Shown piece after piece: positions 37,238 through 46,339 of a stretch of 64,000 bases of DNA. Source of the stretch: Clostridiales bacterium (GTDB taxonomy: Bacteria > Bacillota > Clostridia > Saccharofermentanales > Saccharofermentanaceae); contig JAFZVE010000028.1 in assembly GCA_017617995.1 (NCBI GenBank), positions 81,218-145,217 on the forward strand, read 5' to 3'. A model generated the notes under the pieces. The model saw only the letters and a list, made by a program, of their open reading frames with translations, was not told the DNA's origin and did not search any database. Position numbers and translations under genes: made by a program. How positions within the stretch are numbered: position 1 is the first letter of the stretch; the number at the start of each line of letters is the position of its first letter.

Positions 37238-38398
37238 ATGATCGGTTTCGAATACTATAACCCCGCGAAGATCGTTTTCGGTGAGGGCAGTGAAAACAAA
37301 TTGCAGAACCTGCTTTCCGATTATCAGGTTAAGTCACTGCTTCTGGTCTATAGTGGAGATTTCATCAAGACACTCGGCATCTACGATGTCATCAAAAGTG
37401 CAGTAGAGAATCTCAATATCCGGTTCAGTGAGAGCGGGGAAGTGGTTCCGAATCCGAGTATCGAACTGGTAAGAAAACTGGTAGCACAAGGCAAGAAAGA
37501 TGACGTGGACTTTGTCCTGGCCGTCGGTGGCGGAAGCGCCATCGACACCGCCAAGGCGGTCGCTCTGGGGATTCCCTATGACGGTGATGTATGGGATTTC
37601 TTCTCGAAAGGAACCAATCCGGAAAGAGTACTGAACATCGGTGTGATCGCCACAACAGCATCAAGCGGATCGGAAACATCCAACTGTGCCATTCTCTCAT
37701 ACGGAGAATGGAAGAAGGGTTTTGAAGATGACAGAATCATCCCGAAGTTTGCCATCATGAATCCGAGATACACGATCAACCTCCCCGTGTATCAGACGAA
37801 TGTAGGCATCGCAGATGTGCTGTCGCACCTCCTGGAAAGATACTTTTCCGATGAGAAACACTCCGACACGACAGACTATCTGATCGAAGGCGCGATCCGT
37901 GCGCTGACGGTCAATGCGAGAAGACTTCTCGAGGATCCGAAAGATGTAAATGCAAGAGGAGAGATCCAGTGGCTGGCAAGTGTCGCCCACAACAACTTCC
38001 TGGACGCCGGTAGACGTGCCGATTGGGCATCCCACAGGATCGAGCACGAACTTTCCGCTCAGTATAACATCACACACGGTGAAGGCATGGCTGTCGTATT
38101 CGTCGCTTGGACGAAGTATATCGCAGATATCAAGCCGTGGAGACTCGCTCTTCTGGCGAGCCGCGTATACGAGATCGACTCGTATGACTTCGACGAGAAG
38201 CAAAGAGCCCTGCTGCTGTCGGATAAATTGAAGAGTTTCTTTCAGGAACTGGGTCTCGCCACATCTCTTACGGAACTTAGGATCGATGAAAAAGACTTTG
38301 AGACGATGGCGAAGAGAGCAACAGCCGGTGGTAGTGTAGGCCACTATGTTCCGCTGGATGCTGAAAAGATAGTAGAAGTACTGAAACTTGCACTTTGA
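37238..38398 (+). CDS. Iron-containing alcohol dehydrogenase (butanol dehydrogenase type)
   Basis: 386 aa, family III ADH. The NAD(P) motif is GGGSAIDTAKAVA. Metal ligands are seen in the IADVLSHLLERYF Asp/His region, HRIEHELSA and ITHGEGMAVV. The FEYYNPAKIVFGEGS start is typical of BdhA/YqhD-like proteins. It probably reduces an aldehyde in fermentation. GGAGATG precedes the ATG. A 99-nt gap after metQ shows no clear terminator, so it could be read through from metQ. Confidence 0.9.
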   Translation: MIGFEYYNPAKIVFGEGSENKLQNLLSDYQVKSLLLVYSGDFIKTLGIYDVIKSAVENLNIRFSESGEVVPNPSIELVRKLVAQGKKDDVDFVLAVGGGSAIDTAKAVALGIPYDGDVWDFFSKGTNPERVLNIGVIATTASSGSETSNCAILSYGEWKKGFEDDRIIPKFAIMNPRYTINLPVYQTNVGIADVLSHLLERYFSDEKHSDTTDYLIEGAIRALTVNARRLLEDPKDVNARGEIQWLASVAHNNFLDAGRRADWASHRIEHELSAQYNITHGEGMAVVFVAWTKYIADIKPWRLALLASRVYEIDSYDFDEKQRALLLSDKLKSFFQELGLATSLTELRIDEKDFETMAKRATAGGSVGHYVPLDAEKIVEVLKLAL

Positions 38399-38470
38399 TA
38401 TAGTGCGGGAGAATCACAACACAAACAGATTTCAACGAAAATTCAGATGAATTAGAAAAGGAGTATGAAC

Positions 38471-39028
38471 ATGGCAAGAATCAAATTAGTAGAACAGAAT
38501 GAAGCAACCGGCGCAGAGAAGGAGCGCTATGACGAACTGGCAGGCAGAAATGCAGTAACCAACATGAAGAAGGGCCTTCTGAATGACGCAGCTACCTACG
38601 ATGCCTATATGGCCTGGTACACGTCCTGGAACCGTCTCGTTGAGGTGATCGGACAGAAGGATGCGATCCTTTATGCACATGCGATCTCGACCACAAATTC
38701 GTGCCAGCTGTGCTCGCTGTTTTTCATCTCTGACGTAAAGGGACTTGGTCTTGATCCGCATAACCTCGTATACGATGAGAAAGAGCAGCTTCTTGCGACG
38801 CTCGCACAGTCCATCGTAAAGGATCCGACATCCGTGGAAGATGAACTCTTCGATCAGCTTCGAAAGTATTTCAATGATCAGGAACTGGTCGTAATCGTAG
38901 GATTCGCAGGTCAGATGATCGCGACCAATAACTTTAATTCTGTATTTAAGATCGATGTGGACAAGCGCCTCCTGCCGCTCGTTGGTGAATTTAAGCCTGC
39001 GACCTGGAGAGAGGGAATCAAGAAATAA
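38471..39028 (+). CDS. AhpD/carboxymuconolactone decarboxylase-like protein
   Basis: 185 aa. The all-helical CMD/AhpD fold is suggested by the redox CxxC in SCQLCSLFF with HAISTTN just before it. Family members act as peroxidase partners or lactone decarboxylases. AAGGAG fits the second ATG (38471); the first (38465) is too close. It lies 72 nt after the alcohol dehydrogenase. The exact role is unknown. Confidence 0.7.
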   Translation: MARIKLVEQNEATGAEKERYDELAGRNAVTNMKKGLLNDAATYDAYMAWYTSWNRLVEVIGQKDAILYAHAISTTNSCQLCSLFFISDVKGLGLDPHNLVYDEKEQLLATLAQSIVKDPTSVEDELFDQLRKYFNDQELVVIVGFAGQMIATNNFNSVFKIDVDKRLLPLVGEFKPATWREGIKK

Positions 39029-39066
39029 CAGGCTGTATATAAGATCGCCTGTAAGAAAGAGGACAT

Positions 39067-39699
39067 ATGAAAACCATACTTGCATTTGGCGATTCCAATA
39101 CATGGGGACTCATTCCCGGATCCAGACCTCCCGCGAGATTCTCGTGGGAGGTTCGCTGGACCGGGAATCTTCAGTTACGGGCAAAGGAAACGAGGTTGAT
39201 CGAAGAAGGTCTATGCGGTAGAACGACCGTGTTCGAAGATGCCCTTCGTCCTGGCCGAAGGGGCCTCGACACTCTTCCGGTGATCCTGCAGAGCCAGTCT
39301 CCACTCGATGGGGTGATCCTCATGCTCGGAACGAATGATTGTAAGACGATTTATGGTGCATCGGAATACACGATCGGAAAGGGGATCGAGCTCTGCCTGG
39401 ATGAGATCGTGAAGTACATAAGCCCATCCCGTATCCTTCTGGTCTCACCGCTTTATCTCGGTGAGGAGGTATGGAGACCGGAAAAGGATCCGGAGTTTAA
39501 CTCCCGTTCTGTAGAAGTAAGCCGCGGATTAAGAGAAGTATATAGAAATATCGCTTCCCGACGAGGGATACATTTTCTTGCTGCTTCTGACTACGCTACG
39601 GCCAGTCACATTGATGAAGAACATCTAGATGAAACCGGACATGCAGCTCTTGCAGATGCAATCTACAGAAAACTTCTTGAGATGGATTTATTTGTCTGA
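39067..39699 (+). CDS. SGNH/GDSL hydrolase
   Basis: 210 aa. Block I GDSNTWG (nucleophile Ser), block III LGTND (Asn) and block V DEEHLDETGH (Asp/His) are intact. There is no signal peptide, so it is probably a cytoplasmic esterase, of the kind that removes acetyl groups from sugars. The closest style is the arylesterase/acetylxylan esterase group with the long PPARFSWEVRW insert. GAAAGAGG precedes the ATG. Confidence 0.85.
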   Translation: MKTILAFGDSNTWGLIPGSRPPARFSWEVRWTGNLQLRAKETRLIEEGLCGRTTVFEDALRPGRRGLDTLPVILQSQSPLDGVILMLGTNDCKTIYGASEYTIGKGIELCLDEIVKYISPSRILLVSPLYLGEEVWRPEKDPEFNSRSVEVSRGLREVYRNIASRRGIHFLAASDYATASHIDEEHLDETGHAALADAIYRKLLEMDLFV

Positions 39700-39761
39700 A
39701 ACATTAGTGATCAGCATATTAAGCTAATAGAAAATTCGGAGATTCCATTTTTATGGCAAGA

Positions 39762-39791
39762 AAAAGGGGGCTTCTTTCGAAGCTCCCTTTT
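39762..39791. terminator. Bidirectional terminator
   Basis: AAAAGGGGGCTTC pairs with GAAGCTCCCTTTT (13 positions, one G.U) around TTTC. The A-rich and T-rich ends serve both the SGNH gene and the convergent ECF gene. Confidence 0.8.
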
Positions 39792-39829
39792 CCAAACAGA
39801 TTTCACCAATTAAGGAAGTATGCGGATTA

Positions 39830-40408
39830 CTACTTGACGTCTGTATCGGACGTTGCGGCCTCTACTGCGACCTGTGCCGGCTCGTTTCTCTTTCTCTCTA
39901 CGAGATTTAAGAAAAGTTTTCTGATCCCGAATCTCCAGCAGAGGATCATGCCGAGAACTGCACCAAGAGCGCCCTGTGCGATCTCGTATGGCAGCTTCAT
40001 CATCGCGTACTCGAAGGTGCTGTAGACGAAGATCTTACCGAGTGTATATCCGACGACCATGATCACAGCTCCGATGGAAACGCCGATTCCGGATGCGATC
40101 TTCGGGTGATCCTTTAGGGTGTTATGTGAGATCAGAGAGATCACGACAGCCTGAAGGCCATGTACTACGAGCGATACGAACATCGGAAGCGGATAGAAGA
40201 TCATGTCTCCGAAGAAGGATCCGAGTCCGCCGACGAGAAATGCCTCGAAAGGATTTAAGAGGATCGCGGCCAGACAAATGATCACATCACAGAGATATAG
40301 GTGTCCACCCGGAACCGGGATGCCGAACGATGCCATCGCTATCGTCAGTGCCATAAATACGGCTGTGGTGGTTATTCTTATTGTGGATGTGTAAACTTGC
40401 TTTTTCAT
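39830..40408 (-). CDS. ECF transporter S component (vitamin uptake)
   Basis: 192 aa with about six hydrophobic segments. ITTTAVFMALTIAMASFGI and LLNPFEAFLVGGLGSFFGDM are typical of ECF-type substrate-binding (S) proteins that use a shared EcfAA'T module. The substrate is not readable from the sequence. The divergent MocR/PdxR-type regulator hints at a vitamin B6-related compound. AAAGGAGAAA precedes the ATG. Confidence 0.75.
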   Translation of the reverse strand: MKKQVYTSTIRITTTAVFMALTIAMASFGIPVPGGHLYLCDVIICLAAILLNPFEAFLVGGLGSFFGDMIFYPLPMFVSLVVHGLQAVVISLISHNTLKDHPKIASGIGVSIGAVIMVVGYTLGKIFVYSTFEYAMMKLPYEIAQGALGAVLGMILCWRFGIRKLFLNLVERKRNEPAQVAVEAATSDTDVK

Positions 40409-40456
40409 TTTTGTATTTCTCCTTTACTTCCTACGCTGAAAAGATTATCATTATTC

Positions 40457-40475
40457 TGACCTTATAAAAATGACC
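40457..40475. promoter_or_regulatory. TGACC direct repeats between the ECF and MocR genes
   Basis: TGACC at 40457-40461 and 40471-40475, same orientation, 14 bp apart, in the 93-bp divergent spacer. MocR/PdxR regulators typically bind direct repeats. Confidence 0.4.
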
Positions 40476-40501
40476 AAAACGGGAGAGAAATATATAACCA
40501 G

Positions 40502-41641
40502 ATGAATATACAGATTGATAAAGAGCAAACCGAGCCGGCGTATATCCAGCTCTACCATTATTTCGTCAGAGATATCGTTTCCGGCATTTATCCTTATGGC
40601 ACAAAGCTTCCTTCGAAGCGTGTGATTGCGGATGAGACCGGAGTCAGTGTGATTACGGTTGAGCATATGCTCACACTTCTGGCGGAGGAGGGCTATGTGC
40701 AGAGTCGCCAGCGAAGCGGGGTCTTCGTGATATATAAAGGTGAAGATTTCCTCGGCCAGGATATCTTAAGAACCGAGTCAATCGTATTAGAAAAGGATGA
40801 ACAGCCGATCGATTACGGCGAATTTCCTTTCTCCGTACTGGCCAGAACGATGCGTAAAGTGATTCTGGATCACGCTGAGAATATCCTTGTCAAGTCACCG
40901 AACCACGGGTGCGCTGAGCTTCGTAATGAGATCTGTCTGTATCTCGGAAGAAGCAGGGGAATCACGGTCGAACCATCGCAGATTATCGTCGGTTCAGGTT
41001 CGGAATACTTATACGGACTGATCGCACAGCTTCTCGCCGTTGGCAAAGATCCGGGCTACATATATGATGACAGCGTGTGTGATTCCGATAGAGAAGAGAA
41101 AGAACTGCTCTTTGCAATAGAGGACCCGTCATATAAGAAGATACGCCTGGTGTATGAGACAATGGGTATCGTTTGCGATCCGCTTCCGATGACGCCTGAC
41201 GGGATCTCATCGGAATCTTTGAAGAAGACGAAAGCCAGGGTACTGCATGTGACGCCTTTCCATAGTTTTCCATCCGGTGTCACGGTCGGTATCTCTAAGA
41301 AGATGGAGTATTTAAGATGGGCCAAGAAAAGAAGAGGGATCCTGATCGAGGATAACTATGATTCGGAACTGACGGTCTCGAAGAAGGCCGAAGAACCCAT
41401 CTTCTCGATGGATCCGGATGTGGATGTCATTTATCTTAATACCTTCTCCAGGACTCTGGCTCCATCGATGCGTATCGGATACATGATTCTTCCGCTCCGT
41501 CTGGTAAAACCATTTGAGGAAAAACTCGGATTTTACTCCTGTACTGTACCGATCTTCGAGCAGTATGTCCTGGCCGAACTTCTGAGAAGCGGGGACTTTG
41601 AGAGACATGTCAATCGTGTCAGAAGAAAAAGAAGAAAATAA
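40502..41641 (+). CDS. MocR-type GntR/aminotransferase regulator, C-terminally short
   Basis: 379 aa. N-terminal GntR winged helix (about 10-75: YIQLYHYFVRDIVSG, LPSKRVIADETGVSVITVEHML), then an aminotransferase fold I domain. Family members usually run to about 450-480 aa. This one stops right after the ERHVNRVRRKRR segment, so the last small subdomain is missing. The position normally holding the PLP Lys (FSKTLAP) reads FSRTLAP. It may be a degenerate or altered effector-binding regulator of the divergent ECF gene. Confidence 0.8.
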   Translation: MNIQIDKEQTEPAYIQLYHYFVRDIVSGIYPYGTKLPSKRVIADETGVSVITVEHMLTLLAEEGYVQSRQRSGVFVIYKGEDFLGQDILRTESIVLEKDEQPIDYGEFPFSVLARTMRKVILDHAENILVKSPNHGCAELRNEICLYLGRSRGITVEPSQIIVGSGSEYLYGLIAQLLAVGKDPGYIYDDSVCDSDREEKELLFAIEDPSYKKIRLVYETMGIVCDPLPMTPDGISSESLKKTKARVLHVTPFHSFPSGVTVGISKKMEYLRWAKKRRGILIEDNYDSELTVSKKAEEPIFSMDPDVDVIYLNTFSRTLAPSMRIGYMILPLRLVKPFEEKLGFYSCTVPIFEQYVLAELLRSGDFERHVNRVRRKRRK

Positions 41642-41668
41642 GAGGAACTGCCTTGCGACAGTTCCTCT
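41622..41668 (-). terminator. Terminator of the minus-strand lipoprotein gene
   Basis: AGAGGAACTG (41641-41650) pairs with CAGTTCCTCT (41659-41668). On the minus strand the T-rich tail lies inside the last codons of the convergent MocR gene. Confidence 0.7.
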
Positions 41669-41690
41669 TGTGATCCGTGAAATACTTGAT

Positions 41691-42149
41691 TCAGATACCC
41701 AGAACCTTGCAGGCGTCTTTGGCAGCATCAGAATTGGTCGTCAGCGCGGTAACCATGATGACCATATCTTCTGCGTAGGCAACAACTATGTAGCCGTCTT
41801 CGCCGCCATCTGCAGTGATCTTGCTGCTGCTTGTGCTCAGTTTTTCGATCGTGCCTTCCTTCTTTGCCGCTTCCGCCGTCTCCTTGAAATAATCGAAGTT
41901 CTTCTTCGCTGCTTCTGTGGATGCAAAGAGGCTGTATGTCAACATGACAGACATATCACTGTTGTAGGCGACAATGGAGGTCTTCACGTCTTCGGAACCT
42001 TTTGTTTCCTTAACGGTGAAATTCTCCTTCTCGAGCTTGGAAGTAAATTCCTCGGCAGTCATCTTCTTGACTTTGCTTCCGCAGGCAGCAAGAGACAGAA
42101 CCATTGCCGTAATTAGGACGGCGGCCATAAGTTTCTTAACAGTTTTCAT
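41691..42149 (-). CDS. Small lipoprotein, paralogue A
   Basis: 152 aa. Signal peptide with lipobox SLAACG, then a compact domain with EEFTSKLEKENFTV, EAAKKNFDYFKETAEAAK and IEKLSTSSSKITA. The same pattern occurs in the lipoprotein at 54060. The start at 42149 follows AAAGGAGATATACT; a longer reading would put 47 residues before the signal peptide. Function is unknown. Confidence 0.8.
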   Translation of the reverse strand: MKTVKKLMAAVLITAMVLSLAACGSKVKKMTAEEFTSKLEKENFTVKETKGSEDVKTSIVAYNSDMSVMLTYSLFASTEAAKKNFDYFKETAEAAKKEGTIEKLSTSSSKITADGGEDGYIVVAYAEDMVIMVTALTTNSDAAKDACKVLGI

Positions 42150-42402
42150 AGTATATCTCCTTTGGACTTTCTTTATGTTCTTTCCGCTTAGTAAAAGTAA
42201 GAGTTTTCTTTTGAAGGTAATAATATCTATGAAGAAAACAGATGTCAAATTATCACGAGATGTTTGATATAATCGTAAGAAAGGATACATGCTAACTCTT
42301 TGCTTCTGTGCGTGGTATCGAACTGGCGAAAGAAAAGCACGGACTACCGGAGAAGAATCCTGGCAGCCGACTCATTTTATCAGATAAGACAAGGGGAATA
42401 AG

Positions 42403-43077
42403 ATGGCACGGGGAAAAGTAATAAAACGATTAGTGTTGCCGTGATCGGCAGCATCGTCTTTGTACTGGTGCTGACACTTGGTACGATCCTTACGGGCCTT
42501 CTGGCAACGAAGGATACGATGGAGGCTGTCGAGTCGGTGAGTATGCTCTATCTCGACGAACTTGCCGGACGACGCGAACAGGTCGTGGAGGCCAATCTCC
42601 AGAAGAAGATCGAAGATGTGAATGTCGCTTTGGAACTGATGACGGACGAAGATATCTCCGACATCGGACATTTGCAGGCCTATCAGGCGAAGATGAAGCG
42701 TATCTATAAACTTGAGAAGTTCGCATTTGTAGATAAAGATGGATTGATCTATACCTCACTCGGCACGCATACCAATATCGATGACTATCATTTCGACTAT
42801 AAATCGATCACCTCGCCGGAGATCTCGATCCTGAATCTTGAAAGTGAAGAAAAGAAATGCGAACTCGAAACCCTTTGTAAAAGATGAGTTTCCAGAGCGG
42901 AAAACCATCTATTCGCTTTCGGAAAAAGAAGTGAATATTCAGTTTGAAACCTGGCCATTTCGGAAGATGGAAACCGTGCAGCATTGGATGCGGGAAACGG
43001 GAATCTTTTTGTGTACCGATTGGAATGGGAATATCTCTTTTTGTGACGTTGCGATGGAAGGAATATCTTCCTTTTGA
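42403..43077 (+). pseudogene. Degraded sensor protein (Cache-like input domain)
   Basis: AGGGGA and ATG at 42403 give M-A-R-G-K, then the frame stops. Shifting by one base in the GGGGAAAA run restores SNKTISVAVIGSIVFVLV, a membrane segment, and about 140 residues of an extracellular sensor (FVDKDGLIYTSLGTHTNI, SPEISILNLESEEK). It breaks again near 42858, where another frame continues for about 75 residues. The pattern resembles input domains of diguanylate cyclases or histidine kinases, but no output domain follows. A short open stretch before it (42320-42395, SVRGIELAKEKHGLPEK) is also remnant-like. Confidence 0.6.
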
Positions 43078-43166
43078 TTTAGTGATTGACGGATTTTCAA
43101 CATATGTTTATTATGAAATTAACATCACGAACTGCTTTTTGCTAAATGAATTGGAGGATTTGTTAT

Positions 43167-43634
43167 ATGGCAGATGAGAAAAAAGTAGAAGCAAAAGTTG
43201 AAGCACCAAAGGCTGCTGCAAAAGCACCGGCAAAAAAAGCTGCTGCAAAGAAAGCTCCGGCTAAGAAGGTAGCTGCGAAGAAGGCACCGGCTAAGAAAGC
43301 TGCCGCTCCGAAGGCTGCTGCAAAAGTAGAAGCTCCGAAGGCAGAAGCAAAGAAGGCGGCTCCGAAGGCTGCTGCGAAGAAGGCTCCGGCTAAGAAGGCT
43401 GCTGCTAAGAAAGTTGCTGCGAAGAAGGCTCCTGCCAAGAAGGCTGCAGCGAAAAAAGCTCCGGCTAAGAAAGCTGTTAAGAAACTTGGTAAGATCTTCC
43501 TCGAGATTGACGGCCAGCAGATCGAGCTTAAGGCTATCGAGAAGAAGGCTGCAAAACTCAGCGGTGACGTCTATGTCGTAGCCGGTGAGAAGAAGATCTT
43601 CGATGCAGATGGTAAGTCGGTAGAACTCTTCTGA
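43167..43634 (+). CDS. DUF6465-type protein with histone-like Lys/Ala/Pro repeats
   Basis: 155 aa. Residues about 8-105 are [13 protein letters not shown] repeats like the H1-like tails of bacterial nucleoid proteins. The C-terminal 50 residues ([32 protein letters not shown]) form a small beta-rich domain of the DUF6465 kind found in Lachnospiraceae. The basic repeats suggest nucleic-acid binding. The ATG at 43167 follows GGAGG. Codon choice in the repeat is fairly uniform (GCT/AAG), consistent with high expression or repeat expansion. A strong terminator follows. Confidence 0.8.
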   Translation: MADEKKVEAKVEAPKAAAKAPAKKAAAKKAPAKKVAAKKAPAKKAAAPKAAAKVEAPKAEAKKAAPKAAAKKAPAKKAAAKKVAAKKAPAKKAAAKKAPAKKAVKKLGKIFLEIDGQQIELKAIEKKAAKLSGDVYVVAGEKKIFDADGKSVELF

Positions 43635-43662
43635 TAACAGGTAAAAATCTTTAGCACATCCG

Positions 43663-43696
43663 CGGCCGCAGAAGTTTACTTCTGTGGCCGTTTTTT
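43663..43696 (+). terminator. Terminator after the DUF6465 gene
   Basis: CGGCCGCAGAAGT pairs with ACTTCTGTGGCCG (13 positions, one G.U), then TTTTTT. Confidence 0.9.
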
Positions 43697-43777
43697 CGTC
43701 TGTTGAGATAAGGGAGAGTGTCTGGTTCTCACGTAAAAAATGATATACTGAATGAGGATAGTTCTCAGGGGGATTGT

Positions 43778-43843
43778 ATGGGTAAGTGGAAGAAGTTTCA
43801 TATCGATATGGAGTTCTTGCCGGACGGAGAATCGAAGATATGA
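43778..43843 (+). CDS. Possible 21-aa peptide coupled to the TIR gene
   Basis: Frame starting MGKWKKFHIDMEFLPDG, preceded by a GGGGG-type ribosome site. An extended -10 (TGATATACT, 43741-43749) lies 29 nt upstream. Its stop overlaps the TIR gene start as ATGA (43840-43843), the arrangement used for translational coupling. It may only be a coupling device. No homologue is known to me. Confidence 0.45.
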   Translation: MGKWKKFHIDMEFLPDGESKI

Positions 43844-46320
43844 CGGAAGAAATAAGATACGACGCATTTATAAGCTATAAACACTGTGATCCGGATCAGA
43901 AAATCGCAGAACGTCTCCAGAAGAAACTGGAGAGTTATCGTCTTCCTAAAGAAGTACAAAAGAAAACAGGAAAGAGCCGACTGCAACGCGTATTCCGCGA
44001 TGAGTCGGAACTGGCTGTTGCAGAGAATCTGTCAGAGGAGATCGAGCGTGCGATCCGTCAGTCCGAGTATCTCATCTGCATTTGTTCGCCTCAGTATCTG
44101 ACGTCTCCGTGGTGTATGCAGGAACTGGAGACTTTTCTCAAGATACGGGGTAAGAAAAACGTATTACTTGTTCTTGCCGGTGGCGAGCCGGAGAGTGCTT
44201 TCCCCGATGTGATGATGTATGAGGAAGTGCAAAGGGAATACATGGCCGGAACGAACGCGACCGTGAAAGTAAAAGTGGAACCGCTTGCGGCAGATTGCCG
44301 CGCAAACGGCGATAAGGAACGCAATAACCTTGTTGATAAGGCTGTGTTACGTATCGTTGCTGCGATCTTCGGAATAGGATATGATGATCTCGTCCAGAGG
44401 CAGAGGAAAGAGGAGAGCACCAAGAAGAGAAACCGTACATTGATCGTTTTTGGTATTCTTCTTACGGTACTGATGATAAGTGTGTTTTTTCTGGTGAAAA
44501 TCGCAAAGCAGGGACAAGAACTCCTCAAGCAAAATGAAGAGATCCTGAAGCAAAACGAAGAGATCGACAGTCAAAATGAGATCATCTCTCAGAAGTATGC
44601 GGATTCACTTGCGGCGACATCCGATAACCTCCTTCGTGACAAACAGAGGAAGGCTGCAGTATATGCGGCCAGGCAGGCACTTCCTGATAACAAAAGCGAC
44701 AATCTCAGTGAAAATGCACTTCTGGCGCTGATCAAGGCACTCGGTATCTATGACTTCCCGGGATATGATTGTGATGAAGACATCCTGCTTCCTTTCTCTG
44801 CCAGTTATGATCTTCAGATTTCTCCCTATAGCGGATACGCATCTCTTAAAGGGCTGGATATGCGGTATTACATTCTGGATCTTAAGACAGGAGAGACAGT
44901 CCTTTCTTTCGAACCTGAAGAATATTCTACAGTTCGTTTTGATGGGGATAACGGATGTCTGTTCCAGCGAAAAGACGAGAATTGGAAATACTTCAATCTT
45001 TCTTCGAGAGATGAAAAGGATATGCAATTTGATTTTGTCAACGAACTGGTGTCAGATCAGCTTGGAGATGGTGGGTATGCCTTCGTGCAGGAGGATAGTG
45101 TATATTTCTTTCGGGGAACGGATCAGGTGTGTTCTTTTGATGGTGCGTCCATGATCTCCGCTTCCGGAAACCGCCATCAGATACATGTCGAGTACTCTTG
45201 TGACAGCAGTAACGCGATAATCCTCTGGACGGATTTTGACCAAGACGTTACGTATATCTTTTCCGTTGCTCTTTCAGGCAGAATATGTGAGCGTGTGGTC
45301 GACATCCCGTGTGCATTGAACTATGGAAACGATGTGGCGACGGATGGAGAAACGATCGTGTGGATGGAGAAAGTAGATAAATATTCATATTATCTCTGTG
45401 CCATGGACATCACTTCGGGAGTTGTATCCAAGAAAACGGATATACCTTTTGTCACATATGACAAGCTGGCTATATCGGGTGACACGATCATTGTGGTACA
45501 GGGTAGTTCAATCAATATCTATAACAAAAGTCTCGAGTGGAAAGAATATACCTCCGTTTCGGAATACGTTATCCGGGTCAATGTCATTAAGAATGGTATC
45601 GCGATCGTTGATTATGCAGGAACGGTGAAGGTCATAACCGACGAAGACATCTCTGTCGTAACACCGGTGGATACTTCGTACGAGGCGCTTTCGGAGAAGG
45701 TGTTCCGAAATGATACTCTCTATTGTATCGTGACCGGTGAGAATAAGATATCTACCTACAGATTTAGAAATTCGGAATATTTGGTCGCATTTGAAGGAGA
45801 AGAGACTCCATTTGAAGAACGCAATAATTCTTTTGCGGATGATCCGGAAACGGATGCATTTCTTGAATCCGTTCTGAAGAAGGAGAGAAGCTACGATCGT
45901 AGCCGAATCTACCAGGTCGTACTGTGTCAGAATGCGGATCTCGGTGCGGTACAGCTCTGGGACGGTCAGGTGTGTATCTATGATGGTGAATCGTTTGAAC
46001 GGATCAAGACGATCTATTCTACGAGCGGGTATGTCCATTACTTCTATTACGATAAAAATGCGGGACAGTACTATCTGAGTGCCGACGAAGTGCGGATCTT
46101 TGACGAGGACCTGCGATGCATCGGCGTGATCAGTGACGCGTCCCTATCAGGAGTAGACCCGGATACAGGAAGTCCGGTCATAGTTGAATCAGGAAAATAC
46201 GAAACATATAAGTATCTTCTCCGGCCGATAACGTATGAGGAACTGATCGAAATGACGGATGCGTATCTGGGCGATTATGAACCGGATGAGCGCGTCAGGG
46301 AGAAGTATTCACTGGGCTAA
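43840..46320 (+). CDS. TIR-domain membrane protein with beta-propeller-like region
   Basis: 826 aa. An N-terminal TIR domain (about 4-130: YDAFISYKHCDPD, VFRDESEL, SPWCMQELETF, where the Glu is the expected NADase residue) is followed by one membrane helix (about 198-220). A heptad coiled coil with KQNEEI repeats (about 225-250) and roughly 530 residues of beta-rich repeats of propeller appearance make up the rest. TIR domains signal by assembly or cut NAD+. The topology puts TIR inside and the large domain outside, as for a receptor. Close in-frame ATGs exist upstream; 43840 is preferred because of GGAG and the ATGA overlap. Confidence 0.75.
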   Translation: MTEEIRYDAFISYKHCDPDQKIAERLQKKLESYRLPKEVQKKTGKSRLQRVFRDESELAVAENLSEEIERAIRQSEYLICICSPQYLTSPWCMQELETFLKIRGKKNVLLVLAGGEPESAFPDVMMYEEVQREYMAGTNATVKVKVEPLAADCRANGDKERNNLVDKAVLRIVAAIFGIGYDDLVQRQRKEESTKKRNRTLIVFGILLTVLMISVFFLVKIAKQGQELLKQNEEILKQNEEIDSQNEIISQKYADSLAATSDNLLRDKQRKAAVYAARQALPDNKSDNLSENALLALIKALGIYDFPGYDCDEDILLPFSASYDLQISPYSGYASLKGLDMRYYILDLKTGETVLSFEPEEYSTVRFDGDNGCLFQRKDENWKYFNLSSRDEKDMQFDFVNELVSDQLGDGGYAFVQEDSVYFFRGTDQVCSFDGASMISASGNRHQIHVEYSCDSSNAIILWTDFDQDVTYIFSVALSGRICERVVDIPCALNYGNDVATDGETIVWMEKVDKYSYYLCAMDITSGVVSKKTDIPFVTYDKLAISGDTIIVVQGSSINIYNKSLEWKEYTSVSEYVIRVNVIKNGIAIVDYAGTVKVITDEDISVVTPVDTSYEALSEKVFRNDTLYCIVTGENKISTYRFRNSEYLVAFEGEETPFEERNNSFADDPETDAFLESVLKKERSYDRSRIYQVVLCQNADLGAVQLWDGQVCIYDGESFERIKTIYSTSGYVHYFYYDKNAGQYYLSADEVRIFDEDLRCIGVISDASLSGVDPDTGSPVIVESGKYETYKYLLRPITYEELIEMTDAYLGDYEPDERVREKYSLG

Positions 46321-46339
46321 GTAATCAAGGAGGGTTCAG

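Noticed and set aside
43190..43480. CRISPR-like or satellite repeat
   Set aside because: The periodicity is codon repeats for AAKKAP in a real gene; there are no spacers.
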